From JACKBK01 sp963707275 (lineage in GTDB: Bacteria > Chloroflexota > Anaerolineae > JAAEKA01), in the NCBI GenBank assembly GCA_963707275.1, contig CAVPPH010000013.1:310001-374000 (forward strand): a stretch of 64,000 nucleotides of DNA, read 5' to 3'. This document shows positions 9,400 through 19,148 of this stretch, piece after piece. Both the position numbers and the translations under genes were made by a program. Under the pieces are notes generated by a model that worked only from the letters and a program-made list of their open reading frames with translations, searched no databases and was not told the DNA's origin. Position 1 is the stretch's first letter, and each line of letters opens with the position of its first letter.

Positions 9400-9921
9400 A
9401 TGGGTCTTGAGAATAAACTCGGCGACGATGGCGTGGTAGTGACCTCGCTGGAATCCATGGTCAACTGGAGCCGCGCCAACTCGGTGTGGCCGCTGCTGTT
9501 TGGCCTGGCCTGCTGTGCGATCGAGATGATCACCAGCGGTACGGCGCGTCACGACATCGCGCGCTTCGGTTCGGAGCTGTTCCGCGCCTCGCCGCGCCAG
9601 GCGGACCTGATGATCGTGTCAGGCCGGGTAAGCAACAAGATGGCGCCGGTGGTCAGTCGTCTCTACGAGCAAATGGCGGAACCGAAGTGGGTGATCGCGA
9701 TGGGCATCTGCGCCAGCGCCGGCGGCCCGTTCAACAACTACGCGATCGTGCAAGGCGTGGACAAGATCATCCCGGTCGATGTCTACGTGCCTGGCTGTCC
9801 GCCGCGTCCCGAGGCGCTGTTGCAGGGGTTGATGCTGTTGCAGAAGAAGATCAAGGGCGAGACCTTCAGCCAGTATGACATTGAACTGATGGAAGCCGCA
9901 AAGAGCCGGTCGATGGGATAG
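9400..9921 (+). CDS. nuoB: NADH-quinone oxidoreductase subunit B
   Basis: This 173-residue peripheral-arm subunit holds the terminal N2 [4Fe-4S] cluster that passes electrons to quinone. The tandem cysteines C38-C39 are in LLFGLACCAIEM, and the further ligands are in AMGICASAGGPF and VPGCPPRPEALL. All are present and correctly spaced. The protein is full length. The ATG at 9400 follows GAGGTG. It docks with NuoD, NuoH and NuoI. A toxin-antitoxin pair follows it instead of nuoC. Confidence 0.97.
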   Translation: MGLENKLGDDGVVVTSLESMVNWSRANSVWPLLFGLACCAIEMITSGTARHDIARFGSELFRASPRQADLMIVSGRVSNKMAPVVSRLYEQMAEPKWVIAMGICASAGGPFNNYAIVQGVDKIIPVDVYVPGCPPRPEALLQGLMLLQKKIKGETFSQYDIELMEAAKSRSMG

Positions 9922-9998
9922 CAGGAGCTTACGATGCAAGTCGTAGCCGCGGCGCAGGCACGGCCCTATGCAGTAACGGATGACGAGGAGAATGGACG

Positions 9999-10250
9999 AT
10001 GCAGGCAGTTGCGTATTCGCAGGCTAAGGATAGATGGGTCGAACTGATGGACCGGGTTGCCGATGATCGCGTTCCTCTGGTGATCACTCGGGATGAAGCA
10101 CCTGCTGTTGTTTTGATGTCGCTTGAGGATTACGAGTTGTTTGAGGAAACAGCATATTTGCTGCGCAGCCCGAAAAGCGCTCGACGGCTGATGGAGAGCA
10201 TCGCGGAACTGGAGCAAGGAGGCGGCCATGCGCGGGAGCTGGCAGAATGA
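9999..10250 (+). CDS. yefM: YefM/Phd family antitoxin
   Basis: An 83-residue antitoxin. The N-terminal Phd/YefM fold is clear (MQAVAYSQAKDRWVELMDRV, then PLVITRDEAPAVVLMSLEDY) and binds the operator DNA. The C-terminal part EETAYLLRSPKSARRLMESI is the typical YoeB-neutralising segment. The start ATG has AGGAG upstream. The stop overlaps the toxin start by four bases (ATGA), which couples their synthesis in the usual antitoxin-first order. The pair sits inside the nuo operon between nuoB and nuoCD and is read in the same direction. Confidence 0.95.
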   Translation: MQAVAYSQAKDRWVELMDRVADDRVPLVITRDEAPAVVLMSLEDYELFEETAYLLRSPKSARRLMESIAELEQGGGHARELAE

Positions 10251-10504
10251 TCTATCAGTTTTCGGCGAATGCCTGGGACGATTACCTCTATTGGCAAGAG
10301 ACAGATCGTAAAATGTTGAGGCGAATCAACCGGCTCATAATTGATGCAGCGAGGTCGCCATCTGAAGGTATTGGAAAGCCAGAACCCTTGAGGCATAACC
10401 TGGCAGGTTGGTGGAGCCGGCGTATTGATGAGGAACATCGGATGGTGTACAGGATGAAGGATGATGTTCTTGAGATTGCCCAGTTGCGACACCACTATGA
10501 ATGA
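10247..10504 (+). CDS. yoeB: YoeB/Txe family mRNA-interferase toxin
   Basis: This 85-residue protein of the RelE/YoeB superfamily cleaves mRNA on the ribosome when freed from YefM. The catalytic set expected for YoeB is present: an acidic residue in GIGKPEPL, Arg in SRRIDEEHRMVYR and the C-terminal His-Tyr in LRHHYE. The length is normal and the gene looks intact. It ends 10 bases before the nuoCD start, so a nuo transcript necessarily carries it. Confidence 0.95.
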   Translation: MIYQFSANAWDDYLYWQETDRKMLRRINRLIIDAARSPSEGIGKPEPLRHNLAGWWSRRIDEEHRMVYRMKDDVLEIAQLRHHYE

Positions 10505-10513
10505 GGATCTCCA

Positions 10514-12338
10514 ATGACCAACGGAGCACCGGCGACGGTGACAGAGCCGTTGGACACAACTGAATTTCACGACGTCGAAGCACAGCTCAAGCAGCGCTTT
10601 CCTGCTGCCGTGCTAGACGTTGAGCGCGCGCTGCGGCGAGATTGACTTCACGCTACAGGCTGGCGAACTGCTCCAGGTGGCGGCTTTTCTGCGCGATGAG
10701 CCGGGTCTGGAGTTCGAGCATCTGGCCGATGTGACGGCCATCGACCGCAGTGAGTTGCCGGCCCGCCAGCGCAATCGTCCCGGCGGCGAGGCGCGCTTTG
10801 CCGGCATCTACCATTTGTATTCCATCGCAGGCCGTCGCCGAATTCGCCTGACTGTACCGGCTGAAGGACCTGACGACAGCCCGACCGTGCCGAGCCTCTA
10901 TCCGTTGTGGAAGTCTACCTTCTGCCTGGAGCGCGAGGCATTCGACCTGATGGGGCTGCGCTTCGCCGGCCATCCCGATCTGCGGCGCATCATGATGCCG
11001 TGGGATTGGACCGGCCATCCGCTGCGCAAGGACCAGCCGCTGGGCGGCGAGGAAGTGCCGTTCAGCATGACCTGGAACGATCCTGACTTCGCCACTCTGG
11101 GCACGCAGATCCTCGATCCGGCCGCCGTTCAAGCGCCGCTCCCCAAGGGCGTTGACACGTCCAAGCACATGGTCATCAACATGGGGCCGCAGCATCCGGC
11201 CACCCATGGCGTGCTGCGCATTGCCCTGGAACTGGACGGCGAGCGCATCGTCAGCGCGCACCCGGACACCGGCTACCTGCACAGCGGCTTCGAGAAACAG
11301 GGCGAGAACGTTCGCTACAAGGATTTTGTGCCCTACACCGACCGCATGGACTACACCTCGGCGATGTGCAACAACCTGGGGTATTGTCTGGCGGTCGAGA
11401 AGCTGCTGGGCGTCGAGATTCCTCTGCGTGCCCAGGCGATTCGTGTGGTGGTGGCTGAGTTGCAGCGCATCGCCGCTCATCTGGTCTGGTTGGCCACCCA
11501 TATTCTCGACGTCAGCGGCACTGGCATGAGCCTGCTGATGTACGCCTTCCGCGAGCGCGAGATGATCCTCGACATGTTCGAGATGATTTCCGGCGCGCGG
11601 CTGACCTATTCCTACGTCCGCATCGGCGGCGTCTGGAAGGATGTCCCGTCAGCATTCGTCGCCAGGGTCGAGGAGTTCTGCCAGCTTTTCCCGGAGCGCA
11701 TTGACCAGTACGAGCGCATGTTGACCAACAGCGTGATCTTCCGCAAGCGCGTCGAGGGCATCGGCAAGTTGACCCGCGCGGACGCACTCAGCCTGGGTTG
11801 CACCGGTCCATTGCTGCGCGGCAGTGGCGTGGCCTACGATCTGCGCAAGCTGGCGCCTTACAGCGGCTACGACCGCTACGATTTCGAGGTGCCGACGGCT
11901 ACTGAGGGCGACTCGCTGGCCCGTTATCTGGTACGCATTCGCGAGCTGCGGCAGAGCATCCGCATCATCGAGCAGGCGCTGGAAGACGTGAAGGCCACGG
12001 CCGGCCAGCCGCACAAGACTGCTGACCGCAAGGTTGCCCTGCCGCCGCGCGCCGAGCTGGACACCAGCATGGAAGCGCTGATCCATCACTTCAAGCTGGT
12101 GACCGAGGGCATCAAGCCAGAGCCGGGCGAAGTCTACTTCGGCCACGAGAATCCCAAGGGCGAGCTGGGCTATTACATCCGTTCCGACGGCAGCCCCAAT
12201 CCCTACCGGCTGCACGTGCGCGGCCCCAGCTTCGTCAATATCTTCGCCACCGATCACCTGTCGCGCGGCCATATGATCTCCGACCTGGTGACCATCATCG
12301 GTTCCATCGACATCGTGTTGGGCGAGGTGGACCGCTAA
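10514..12338 (+). CDS. nuoCD: NADH-quinone oxidoreductase subunits C and D fused (one frameshift near 10630)
   Basis: One polypeptide joins NuoC (30 kDa) to NuoD (49 kDa). The start is the ATG at 10514 (MTNGAPATVTEPLDTTEF...); a frame change near 10630 leads into GEIDFTLQAGELLQVAAFLR. The NuoC signature ERE-AFDLMGLRFAGHPDLRRI is followed by a short linker. NuoD begins around KHMVINMGPQHPATHGVLR, with the quinone-site motifs GYLHSGFEK and the C-terminal SFVNIFATDHLSRGHMISD. NuoC-NuoD fusions are well known in other bacteria. The stop overlaps the nuoEF start (TAATG). I rejected a TTG start at 10620, because it would remove conserved N-terminal sequence. Confidence 0.93.
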
Positions 12339-14257
12339 TGCTGACTGACGCAACTCGCAACACGATCCGTGAACTGATGGCCCGCTACCCGCAGGCCCGC
12401 TCGGCGTTGGGTCCTGCTCTGGAAGCGGCGCAGCAGCAGCTTGGTTATTTGCCCGACGAGGCGATGGCCGAGGTAGCTGCGCTGTTCGACGTGGAACCGA
12501 TGGAGGTGCAGGCCTTTGTTGGCTTCTACCACATGCTGCACCAGTGGCCGGTCGGCCAGTTCCACGTTGAGGTCTGCACCAACGTGCCCTGTATGCTGCG
12601 CGGCGCAGGCAAGTGCGGCGAGCAGCTCAAGGAAAAGCTGGGCCTGGAGTATGGCCAGACAACGCCCGACGGCATGTTTACGCTGGGCGAGATGGAATGC
12701 CTGGGGTCCTGTGGCACCGCGCCCATGGTTTCGGTGACGAAGGCGCAGTCCGACTGGTCACGCTACTACGAGGAGTTGAACACGCCGGAGCGCATTGACG
12801 CGATGTTGGCTGAACTGCGCGGGCTGGCCAACATGCCCGCGGACCAGCTTCCCAGCGCCGGTCGGGTTGTCCCCGGCGTCGACGAGGTGGCGCGACCCTA
12901 TCATCACAGCCATCATCCCGACACCAACAGCATCCTGGCACGCATCGACAAGCCGGACAGCCACACGCTGGCAAGTTACGAAGCCGATGGCGGCTATGGA
13001 CTGGCAAGGCAGATACTGGGCAAAGAAGGCGGCAAGACGTCGGATGAGGTACGCGAGCTGGTCAAGGCTGCCGGTCTGCGCGGCCGTGGTGGCGCAGGTT
13101 TCCCGGCCGGCGTCAAGTGGGGCTTCTTGCCCGCTGGTGTCTATCCGCGCTACATGGTGATCAACGCCGACGAGAGCGAGCCGGGCACCTTCAAGGACCG
13201 GCTGATCATGGAGTACGACCCGCATCAGCTCATCGAGGGAATCATTCTGTCCTGCTACGCCACTGAGGCCAGCCACGCGTTCATCTACATTCGCGGCGAG
13301 TATTTCTTCGGCGCGCAGCGCCTGGAAGCTGCCGTGGCCGAGGCGCGCGCCAAGGGCTACATCGGCAAGGGCATCTTCGGTTCGGCCAAGGATCTGGAGA
13401 TCACCGTCCACCGCGGCGCGGGCGCCTACATCTGCGGCGAAGAGACCGCCTTGTTGACTTCGCTGGAGGGCTACCGCGGCCATCCGCGACTCAAGCCGCC
13501 CTTCCCGGCGGTCGAGGGCCTGTACCGCAAGCCAACCATCGTCAATAACGTCGAAACCATAACGCAAGTCGTCTCCATCGTCCGTAACGGCCCCGACTGG
13601 TACCGCCAGTGGGGAACAGAGAAATCGCCAGGCTTTGCGCTTTACTGTCTCAGCGGCCAGGTTCGCAGACCGGGCGTCTACGAATTGCCCTACAACACCA
13701 CGTTGCGCGAGTTGATCTACGACTACGCTGGCGGCACCATCGACGACCGGCCCATCAAGTCGGTGATCCCCGGCGGGCTGTCCATGCCGCACGTCGCGGT
13801 CGACAAGCTGGATACGCCCATGACCTTCGAGGACATCGTTGCTGCCGGTTCCTCGCTGGGTTCCTGCGGCATCATCGTGATCTGCGAAGGCGAGAGCATC
13901 GTGGAGGTCGCTCGCCGCACCATGGGCTTCTACCGCGAGGAAAGCTGCGGCAAGTGTACGCCCTGCCGCGAGGGCGGCGGCTGGATCGAGAAGATCCTGG
14001 AGCGGATCGAGCGCGGCGAAGGCCAGTCCAGCGACCTCGACCTGATCGACCGTCTGACGTGGCCGATCGAGCGTCAGAGCTTCTGCCCGTTTGGCGCCGC
14101 CTCGGTCTGGGGCGTGCGCAGCATGATCAAGCTCTACCGCGCCGACTTCGAAGCTTACATCGAGCAAACCAACCCGGCCGGCAAGGAGCCGGAGGTGCCG
14201 GTGCGTCCCATCTACCGGCCGGACACGGGTGAGGTGGCGCCGAAGGTACGGGTGTAG
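12338..14257 (+). CDS. nuoEF: NADH-quinone oxidoreductase subunits E and F fused
   Basis: A 639-residue ORF without a break. Residues 1 to about 165 are NuoE, with the [2Fe-2S] ligands in CTNVPCMLRGAGKC and ECLGSCGTAPM. After a His-rich linker (YHHSHHPD), NuoF runs from about residue 200: the FMN/NADH site GLRGRGGAGFPAGVKWGF, NADESEPGTFKDR, the motif GAGAYICGEETAL, and the N3 cluster ligands ESCGKCTPCREG with a later Cys in SFCPFGA. NuoF accepts hydride from NADH, and NuoE carries a side cluster. Separate E and F genes are the norm, so the fusion is notable; the linker contains no Met that could start a separate NuoF. Confidence 0.95.
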   Translation: MLTDATRNTIRELMARYPQARSALGPALEAAQQQLGYLPDEAMAEVAALFDVEPMEVQAFVGFYHMLHQWPVGQFHVEVCTNVPCMLRGAGKCGEQLKEKLGLEYGQTTPDGMFTLGEMECLGSCGTAPMVSVTKAQSDWSRYYEELNTPERIDAMLAELRGLANMPADQLPSAGRVVPGVDEVARPYHHSHHPDTNSILARIDKPDSHTLASYEADGGYGLARQILGKEGGKTSDEVRELVKAAGLRGRGGAGFPAGVKWGFLPAGVYPRYMVINADESEPGTFKDRLIMEYDPHQLIEGIILSCYATEASHAFIYIRGEYFFGAQRLEAAVAEARAKGYIGKGIFGSAKDLEITVHRGAGAYICGEETALLTSLEGYRGHPRLKPPFPAVEGLYRKPTIVNNVETITQVVSIVRNGPDWYRQWGTEKSPGFALYCLSGQVRRPGVYELPYNTTLRELIYDYAGGTIDDRPIKSVIPGGLSMPHVAVDKLDTPMTFEDIVAAGSSLGSCGIIVICEGESIVEVARRTMGFYREESCGKCTPCREGGGWIEKILERIERGEGQSSDLDLIDRLTWPIERQSFCPFGAASVWGVRSMIKLYRADFEAYIEQTNPAGKEPEVPVRPIYRPDTGEVAPKVRV

Positions 14258-14262
14258 ATCGC

Positions 14263-14532
14263 ATGGGTAAACACGGGAAGCTGCTTCTGCGTATTCTTCG
14301 CGGTTCCTCAGATGCCGGTATCCCGTTCGAAGGACTCTGCAGTCTACTGCAATTTCTGGGTTTTGATCTGCGGATCAAAGGCAGCCATTATATCTTCACC
14401 AGAAGCGATATCGATGAAATTCTGAACCTGCAACCACGAAACAGCTTGGCAAAACCCTACCATGTGAAGCAGGTACGTAACGTGATTGTGAAGTATAAAC
14501 TGGGAGATGACGAAGACAATGACGAAGTATGA
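14263..14532 (+). CDS. hicA: HicA-type mRNA-interferase toxin
   Basis: An 89-residue HicA-like protein. The core GFDLRIKGSHYIFTRSD carries the family's catalytic-His region (GSHxIF), followed by the dsRBD-like tail VKQVRNVIVKYKL. It starts 6 bases after the nuoEF stop and overlaps the HicB ORF. The N-terminal 25 residues (LLLRILRGSSDAGIPFEGLC) match the longer subgroup of HicA proteins. It is the second toxin gene inside the complex I operon. Its codons are visibly less GC-rich than those of the neighbouring nuo genes, suggesting acquisition. Confidence 0.88.
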   Translation: MGKHGKLLLRILRGSSDAGIPFEGLCSLLQFLGFDLRIKGSHYIFTRSDIDEILNLQPRNSLAKPYHVKQVRNVIVKYKLGDDEDNDEV

Positions 14533-14728
14533 AATAATCATCTACTGGAGTGAAGAGGACAGAGCATTCATTGCTGAGGCTCCGGAGCTTTCAGGCTGTG
14601 CTGCCGATGGTGCCACGCAGAGTGAAGCGCTCGGTAACATCCAAGTGGTCATTGGCGAATGGATCGAAACAGCTCAAGAAATCGGTCGCCCAATTCCTGA
14701 GCCGAAGGGCCGGCTGGTGTTTGCTTGA
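14519..14728 (+). CDS. hicB: HicB family antitoxin
   Basis: A 69-residue HicB antitoxin with the partial RNase H-like fold: KYEIIIYWSEEDRAFIAEAP, then ELSGCAADGATQSEALGNIQ and a C-terminal EWIETAQEIGRPIPEPKGRL. I choose the ATG at 14519, because GGGAGA lies about 11 bases upstream; an in-frame ATG at 14507 would add four residues. It overlaps the end of hicA by 14 bases, the standard toxin-first HicAB arrangement. No separate DNA-binding domain is attached. Confidence 0.9.
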   Translation: MTKYEIIIYWSEEDRAFIAEAPELSGCAADGATQSEALGNIQVVIGEWIETAQEIGRPIPEPKGRLVFA

Positions 14729-14782
14729 TATGTGTCTCAGTAGATGCTGCACATTCTTCAATTTGAAACGGCTTGACAAACA

Positions 14783-17429
14783 ATGCCTGATCTTGTAACC
14801 ATAACCATCGACGACGTCGAATACAAAGTTCCTGCCGGCTCACTGCTGACTGATGCGGCGCAGATGGCAGCGGATATTGACATACCGGTCTTTTGCTCGC
14901 ATCCCAAGCTGGACCCGCTGGGCGCGTGCCGCATGTGTCTGGTGGAGCAGGACGTGCGCGGCCGCTGGATGACCGTTACGGCCTGCACGACGCGCGTCGG
15001 CTGACGGCATGAAGTTCCGCTACGCCAGCGAAAGCGCAAAGCAGGCGCGCGAGGACACCCTTGAATTCATCCTGATCAACCACCCGCTGGACTGTCCTAT
15101 CTGCGACAAGGGCGGCGAGTGTCCGTTGCAGGATCAGACACTGGCGCACGGTCCCGGCGCGTCCGAGTTCGAGGAGATCAAGACACACAAAGAGAAGCGC
15201 TACCCGATCAGCGACCTGATCATGCTCGACCAGGAACGTTGCATTGTTTGCTGGCGTTGTATTCGCTATTTGGAGGAGTGGGAGGACAAGCCGCAACTGG
15301 GCCTCTTCCACCGTGGCGGCGAGACGGTCATCGATTTCTTCCCTGAGCAGCCGGTGGACGCCAGAACCAGTGGCAACATCATCGACCTCTGCCCGGTGGG
15401 CGCTCTGACCAACCGCGTCAGCCGCTTCCGCTACCGTCCGTGGGAGTTGAAGCGCACCAAGTCGATTTGTACCCACTGCTCGCAGGGCTGCAACGTGCGG
15501 CTGGATGCGCGCACTCACCAGCTTCGCCGCATCGTGGCGCGCGAGAACCTGGCCGTCAACGACGAGTGGATCTGCGACAAGGGCCGATTCTTCCACGGCT
15601 TCGTCGATCACGCCGAGCGACTGACGACCCCGCTGGTGCGTGATGCTGACAGCGGCGAACTGCGTGAAGCTGGCTGGGACGAGGCGTTGAACGTTGTCGC
15701 CGAACGCCTGTCGTCGATTGCTGACACACACGGCCCCGGCACCGTCGGCGCGATCGGTTCGGCCAAGCTGAGCAACGAAGCGGCCTACCTGCTGCAGAAG
15801 TTGATGCGTAGCCTGGTAGGCAGCAACAACGTCGATCACCGCGGCGGCGCGGCGGTGCTGGCCGACCCGCGCGGGCTGTCCAACATCCGCGACGTGGAAA
15901 AATCGGACGTCATCGTGCTGGTTGGCGTCGATCTGGCCGAGGAGCAGCCGGTGCTGGACCTCTTTGTGCGCCGGGCTGTGCGTCGCAACGGGGCCAAACT
16001 GGTCATCGTCCACCCGCGGCGGATCGAGGACACGCGCTACGACGGCCCGTACGTGGCCTACAAACCAGGCGAGGAGTTGTCGGCGCTGGACGGGCTCAGC
16101 CGCGCGCTGCTGAAGCAGAAGACAGTGGCCGAGCGGGCTGGCAAGCTATCTGGTCTGGCGGAGTTGACCGAATACCTGAGGGGCGGGCAGATCAGTCAGG
16201 AACTCGCCGAAGCGGCCCGCCTGCTGGCCGGCGCACAGCGCCCGATCATCCTGTACGGTCCGGCGATGGTCAGCGGACCGGCGTGTGAGGCGAATCGTGC
16301 TGCGCTGATGAACGTGGCGCTGCTGGCGGGCTGCGCCGATCGCGCATTTTACATCGCTCCCGAGGCCAACAGCGTCGGCGTGCGTGATGTTGGCTTGCTG
16401 CCGAACAGACTGCCTGGACACCTTTCGTTGAGCGATGCAGCCAGCCGGGAACATTTGCAACGGCTTTGGGGCAGCAAGGCGCCGACCGAGGCGGGCCTGT
16501 CCTACGACCAGATGCTGGCCGCCGCGGCTGATGGCCGGCTCAAGGCGCTCTACCTGGTGGGCAGCGATCCAGCCGCGGACGGTCCCGCCGGCGCGGCTGC
16601 TGTAGCGGGCGTCGATTTCCTGGTGGTGCAGGAGATGTTCCTGACCGCCAGCGCTCAGCAGGCTGACGTGGTGCTGCCGGCCGTGAGCTGGGCCGAGACT
16701 GATGGCACGTTTACCAATTTGGAACGGCGGGTGCAGCGTGCGCCCAAGGCGCTGGCCAATCCGCACAGCAAGGCCGCGCCTGACTGGTCGATTTTCATGC
16801 ACCTGGCGCGTGCCTGGCCCGTTGCTGTGGACGAGCAGCCTGTCAAGAGCAGCAGATCGCGCAAGGATGGCTCGCAGAAGGGCAAGCGCGAGAAGGCCGA
16901 CACGCCCAAGCCATGGAAGTACGCCAGCGTCCAGGAAGTGCTGGATGAGATCGGCAAGGCCTTTCCGGCCTACGCCGCGACCGACTGGGCCAGCCTGGGC
17001 GAGCACGGCAAACAGTGGGCCGCGGACGGCCTGCCGGTTGTCGCACGACGGCTGACGGTACCCGCCCGTCCGGCGCGGCCACGGCTGGACGGCTTCCCCT
17101 TTGCGCTGGTGACCGGTCGGCTGCTGCTGGACGACGGCGCGTTGATGACCCGCACGCGGCCCGCTTCCGCGTTGCCAAGGTCGGTGTCAACCCGGCCGAC
17201 GCTGAAGCTGCCCGGGTTGCGCAGGGTGATCCGGTGCAGGTTGCCTCGCCCTACGGCCAGCTCGAGCTGACGGTGCAGCTCGACGAGCGCTGTCCAGCCG
17301 GGCACGCTGTGGATCGCGTATTCGCAGGCCGATGCGCCGGTCGAAGCGCTGCTGTCTGCAGCGGGCGACGGCGTCGGCACGCCGGTAAAACTGATACCCC
17401 TCCTGACAGGTACAGAAAGGGCTGGCTGA
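14783..17429 (+). CDS. nuoG: NADH-quinone oxidoreductase subunit G (three frameshifts)
   Basis: A large iron-sulfur subunit of about 880 residues. The 2Fe-2S ferredoxin domain (FCSHPKLDPLGACRMCLVEQ) ends at a false stop at 15002, where one extra G (GTCGGCTGAC) breaks the frame. The next piece carries the His/Cys cluster motif DCPICDKGGECPLQDQ, two further motifs (CIVCWRCIRYLEEW, THCSQGCNV) and the molybdopterin-like domain. Further frame changes near 17155 and near 17305 separate the C-terminal strand motifs VAQGDPVQVASPYGQLELTV and TLWIAYSQADAPVEALLSAA. The true stop is at 17427-17429, two bases before nuoH. The electron-entry arm of complex I is thus complete. Confidence 0.92.
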
Positions 17430-17430
17430 G

Positions 17431-18450
17431 ATGGAGTGGCTGAACCAGATACTATCGCCAGTGATCAAGAGCCTGGTGCTCATCCTGCTGCTGCTGACCG
17501 GGTTTGCGTATCTGACCTACTACGAGCGCAAGCTGCTGGCGCGCTTCCAGGTGCGCTACGGTCCAAACCGGGCCGGTCCGTTGGGCCTCTTGCAGCCGAT
17601 TGCCGACGCGTTCAAGGCGATCTTCAAGGAAGAGGTGATCCCGCGGCACGTCGATAAGTGGGTCTACATCGCCGCGCCCGCGCTGGCGCTGATCCCGGCT
17701 CTGATCGCGTTTGCGGTGATTCCGATTGGTCCCAATATCACCGTGGCCGGCTATACGATCACCTTTTACATCGCCAATGTCAACATCGGGTTCCTGTACA
17801 TCCTGGCGGTGGCGAGCATCGGCACCTACGGCGTGGTGCTGGCCGGCTGGAGCAGCAACAACAACTACTCCATCATCGGCGCGCTGCGCACCTCGGCCCA
17901 GATGGTCAGCTACGAGCTGCCGATGGGCATCATCCTGGTGGCGATTGTGCTGACCACGACGCTGGCGACCGGCGTCGGATCGTTGAGCCTGGTCGATCTG
18001 GTGTTGACGCCGCGGCCCTGGTGGTTGTGGCTGTGGCTGTGGCTGGCTTTTCCGATCTTCTTCATCACCATGCTGGCCGAGACGAACCGCAGCCCCTTCG
18101 ACCTGCCGGAGACGGAGAACGAGCTGGTGGCCGGCTTCCAGACCGAGTACGGCGGCATGAAGTTCGCGCTGTTCTTCATGGCTGAGTACATTCACATGAT
18201 CACCGCCAGCGCGATCATGGTGACGGTCTTCTTCGGCGGCTGGCAAGGCCCGTTTGTCGACCAGTTCCCGCTGCTGGGTGTCGGCTATTTCGTGATCAAG
18301 GTGATCCTGATCCTCTTCCTGTTCATCTGGGTGCGGGCTAGCGTGCCACGTGTGCGCTACGACCAGTTGATGCAGTTCTGCTGGAAGTTCATGTTCCCGC
18401 TGTCGCTGGTCTATCTGGCGGTGACGGCAGTGTTTGTGGCGTTGAGCTAA
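17431..18450 (+). CDS. nuoH: NADH-quinone oxidoreductase subunit H
   Basis: A 339-residue, intact membrane subunit with eight predicted helices that forms the quinone entry channel with NuoB and NuoD. Conserved stretches are TYYERKLLARFQVRYGPNRA near the N-terminus, AETNRSPFDLPETENELVAG in the loop facing the peripheral arm, and RASVPRVRYDQLMQFCWK near the C-terminus. It begins two bases after the nuoG stop. Confidence 0.97.
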   Translation: MEWLNQILSPVIKSLVLILLLLTGFAYLTYYERKLLARFQVRYGPNRAGPLGLLQPIADAFKAIFKEEVIPRHVDKWVYIAAPALALIPALIAFAVIPIGPNITVAGYTITFYIANVNIGFLYILAVASIGTYGVVLAGWSSNNNYSIIGALRTSAQMVSYELPMGIILVAIVLTTTLATGVGSLSLVDLVLTPRPWWLWLWLWLAFPIFFITMLAETNRSPFDLPETENELVAGFQTEYGGMKFALFFMAEYIHMITASAIMVTVFFGGWQGPFVDQFPLLGVGYFVIKVILILFLFIWVRASVPRVRYDQLMQFCWKFMFPLSLVYLAVTAVFVALS

Positions 18451-18475
18451 GTTGATTGTCCAATCTGCGGAGTGA

Positions 18476-18979
18476 ATGTCCCTAATGTCAAAAGCAGGTG
18501 ATTTTGTAAAAGGCGCGGGTCAGATCGCCGGCGCAATGGGTGTGACCCTGAAGCATCTGACCACGAAGCCGCTGACGGTGGAATACCCGGACGAACCGGC
18601 TGCGGTCTTTCCGCGCTACCGCGGCCGCCACATGCTGCGTCGCTACGACGCAGCGCCCGGCGCGGAACTGGGACTGGAGCGCTGCATCGGCTGCTGTCTG
18701 TGTGAGGCGGCCTGTCCCACCGGCGCGATTTTGGTGGAGGCGGCTGAGAACGACCCGGCCGACCGGCATTCGCCTGGCGAGCGCTATGCCAAGACTTACG
18801 AGGTCAACTTGCTGCGCTGCATCTTTTGCGGCGACTGCGAGGAAGCCTGCCCAACCGAGGCCATCGTGCTGACCCAGGCGATCCCTGTGCCCGAACAGGA
18901 CCGCCGCAGTTTCATTCTGGTCAAAGATCAACTCCTGGAGCCGCCGGAGTTCAACGTCGTCATTCGGCCCGAGCAGTAG
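18476..18979 (+). CDS. nuoI: NADH-quinone oxidoreductase subunit I
   Basis: A 167-residue ferredoxin-like subunit carrying clusters N6a and N6b. The two 4Fe-4S motifs are CIGCCLCEAACPTGAI and CIFCGDCEEACPTEAI, spaced as usual. The N-terminus begins MSLMSKAGDFVKGAG and contains KHLTTKPLTVEYPDE. GGAGTGA directly precedes the ATG at 18476; a second in-frame ATG three codons later is possible. It links the NuoG chain to NuoB. Confidence 0.96.
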   Translation: MSLMSKAGDFVKGAGQIAGAMGVTLKHLTTKPLTVEYPDEPAAVFPRYRGRHMLRRYDAAPGAELGLERCIGCCLCEAACPTGAILVEAAENDPADRHSPGERYAKTYEVNLLRCIFCGDCEEACPTEAIVLTQAIPVPEQDRRSFILVKDQLLEPPEFNVVIRPEQ

Positions 18980-19140
18980 CCGGTAATCGGTGATCGGTGA
19001 ACAGTATTCGGTAAATAGTCAACAGAAGGCTGAGGTCAGAGGACAGAAATCGATCACAGTCTTGCGCTAAACATTCACGACACTTCACGAATTCACCATT
19101 AATCATTCTTCGATTACCGATAACCGATCACCAACCAAGA
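18979..19140. repeat. Spacer of GGTAATCGGTGAT-type words between nuoI and nuoJ
   Basis: The left end reads CGGTAATCGGTGATCGGTGA followed by ACAGTATTCGGTAAATAG. The right end reads GATTACCGATAACCGATCACC, which is the complementary vocabulary. The spacer could therefore fold back on itself. There is no ORF. It resembles the spacers at 2805-2962 and 19980-20098. Confidence 0.65.
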
Positions 19141-19148
19141 ATCGTCCC

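Noticed and set aside
10620..10630. TTG start for NuoCD at 10620
   Set aside because: The frame upstream from the ATG at 10514 encodes natural N-terminal NuoC sequence that joins after one indel, and the TTG has no ribosome-binding site.
12758..14167. 469-residue open frame antisense to nuoEF
   Set aside because: The sense frame has all NuoE and NuoF cluster motifs, so the antisense frame is a codon-bias artefact.
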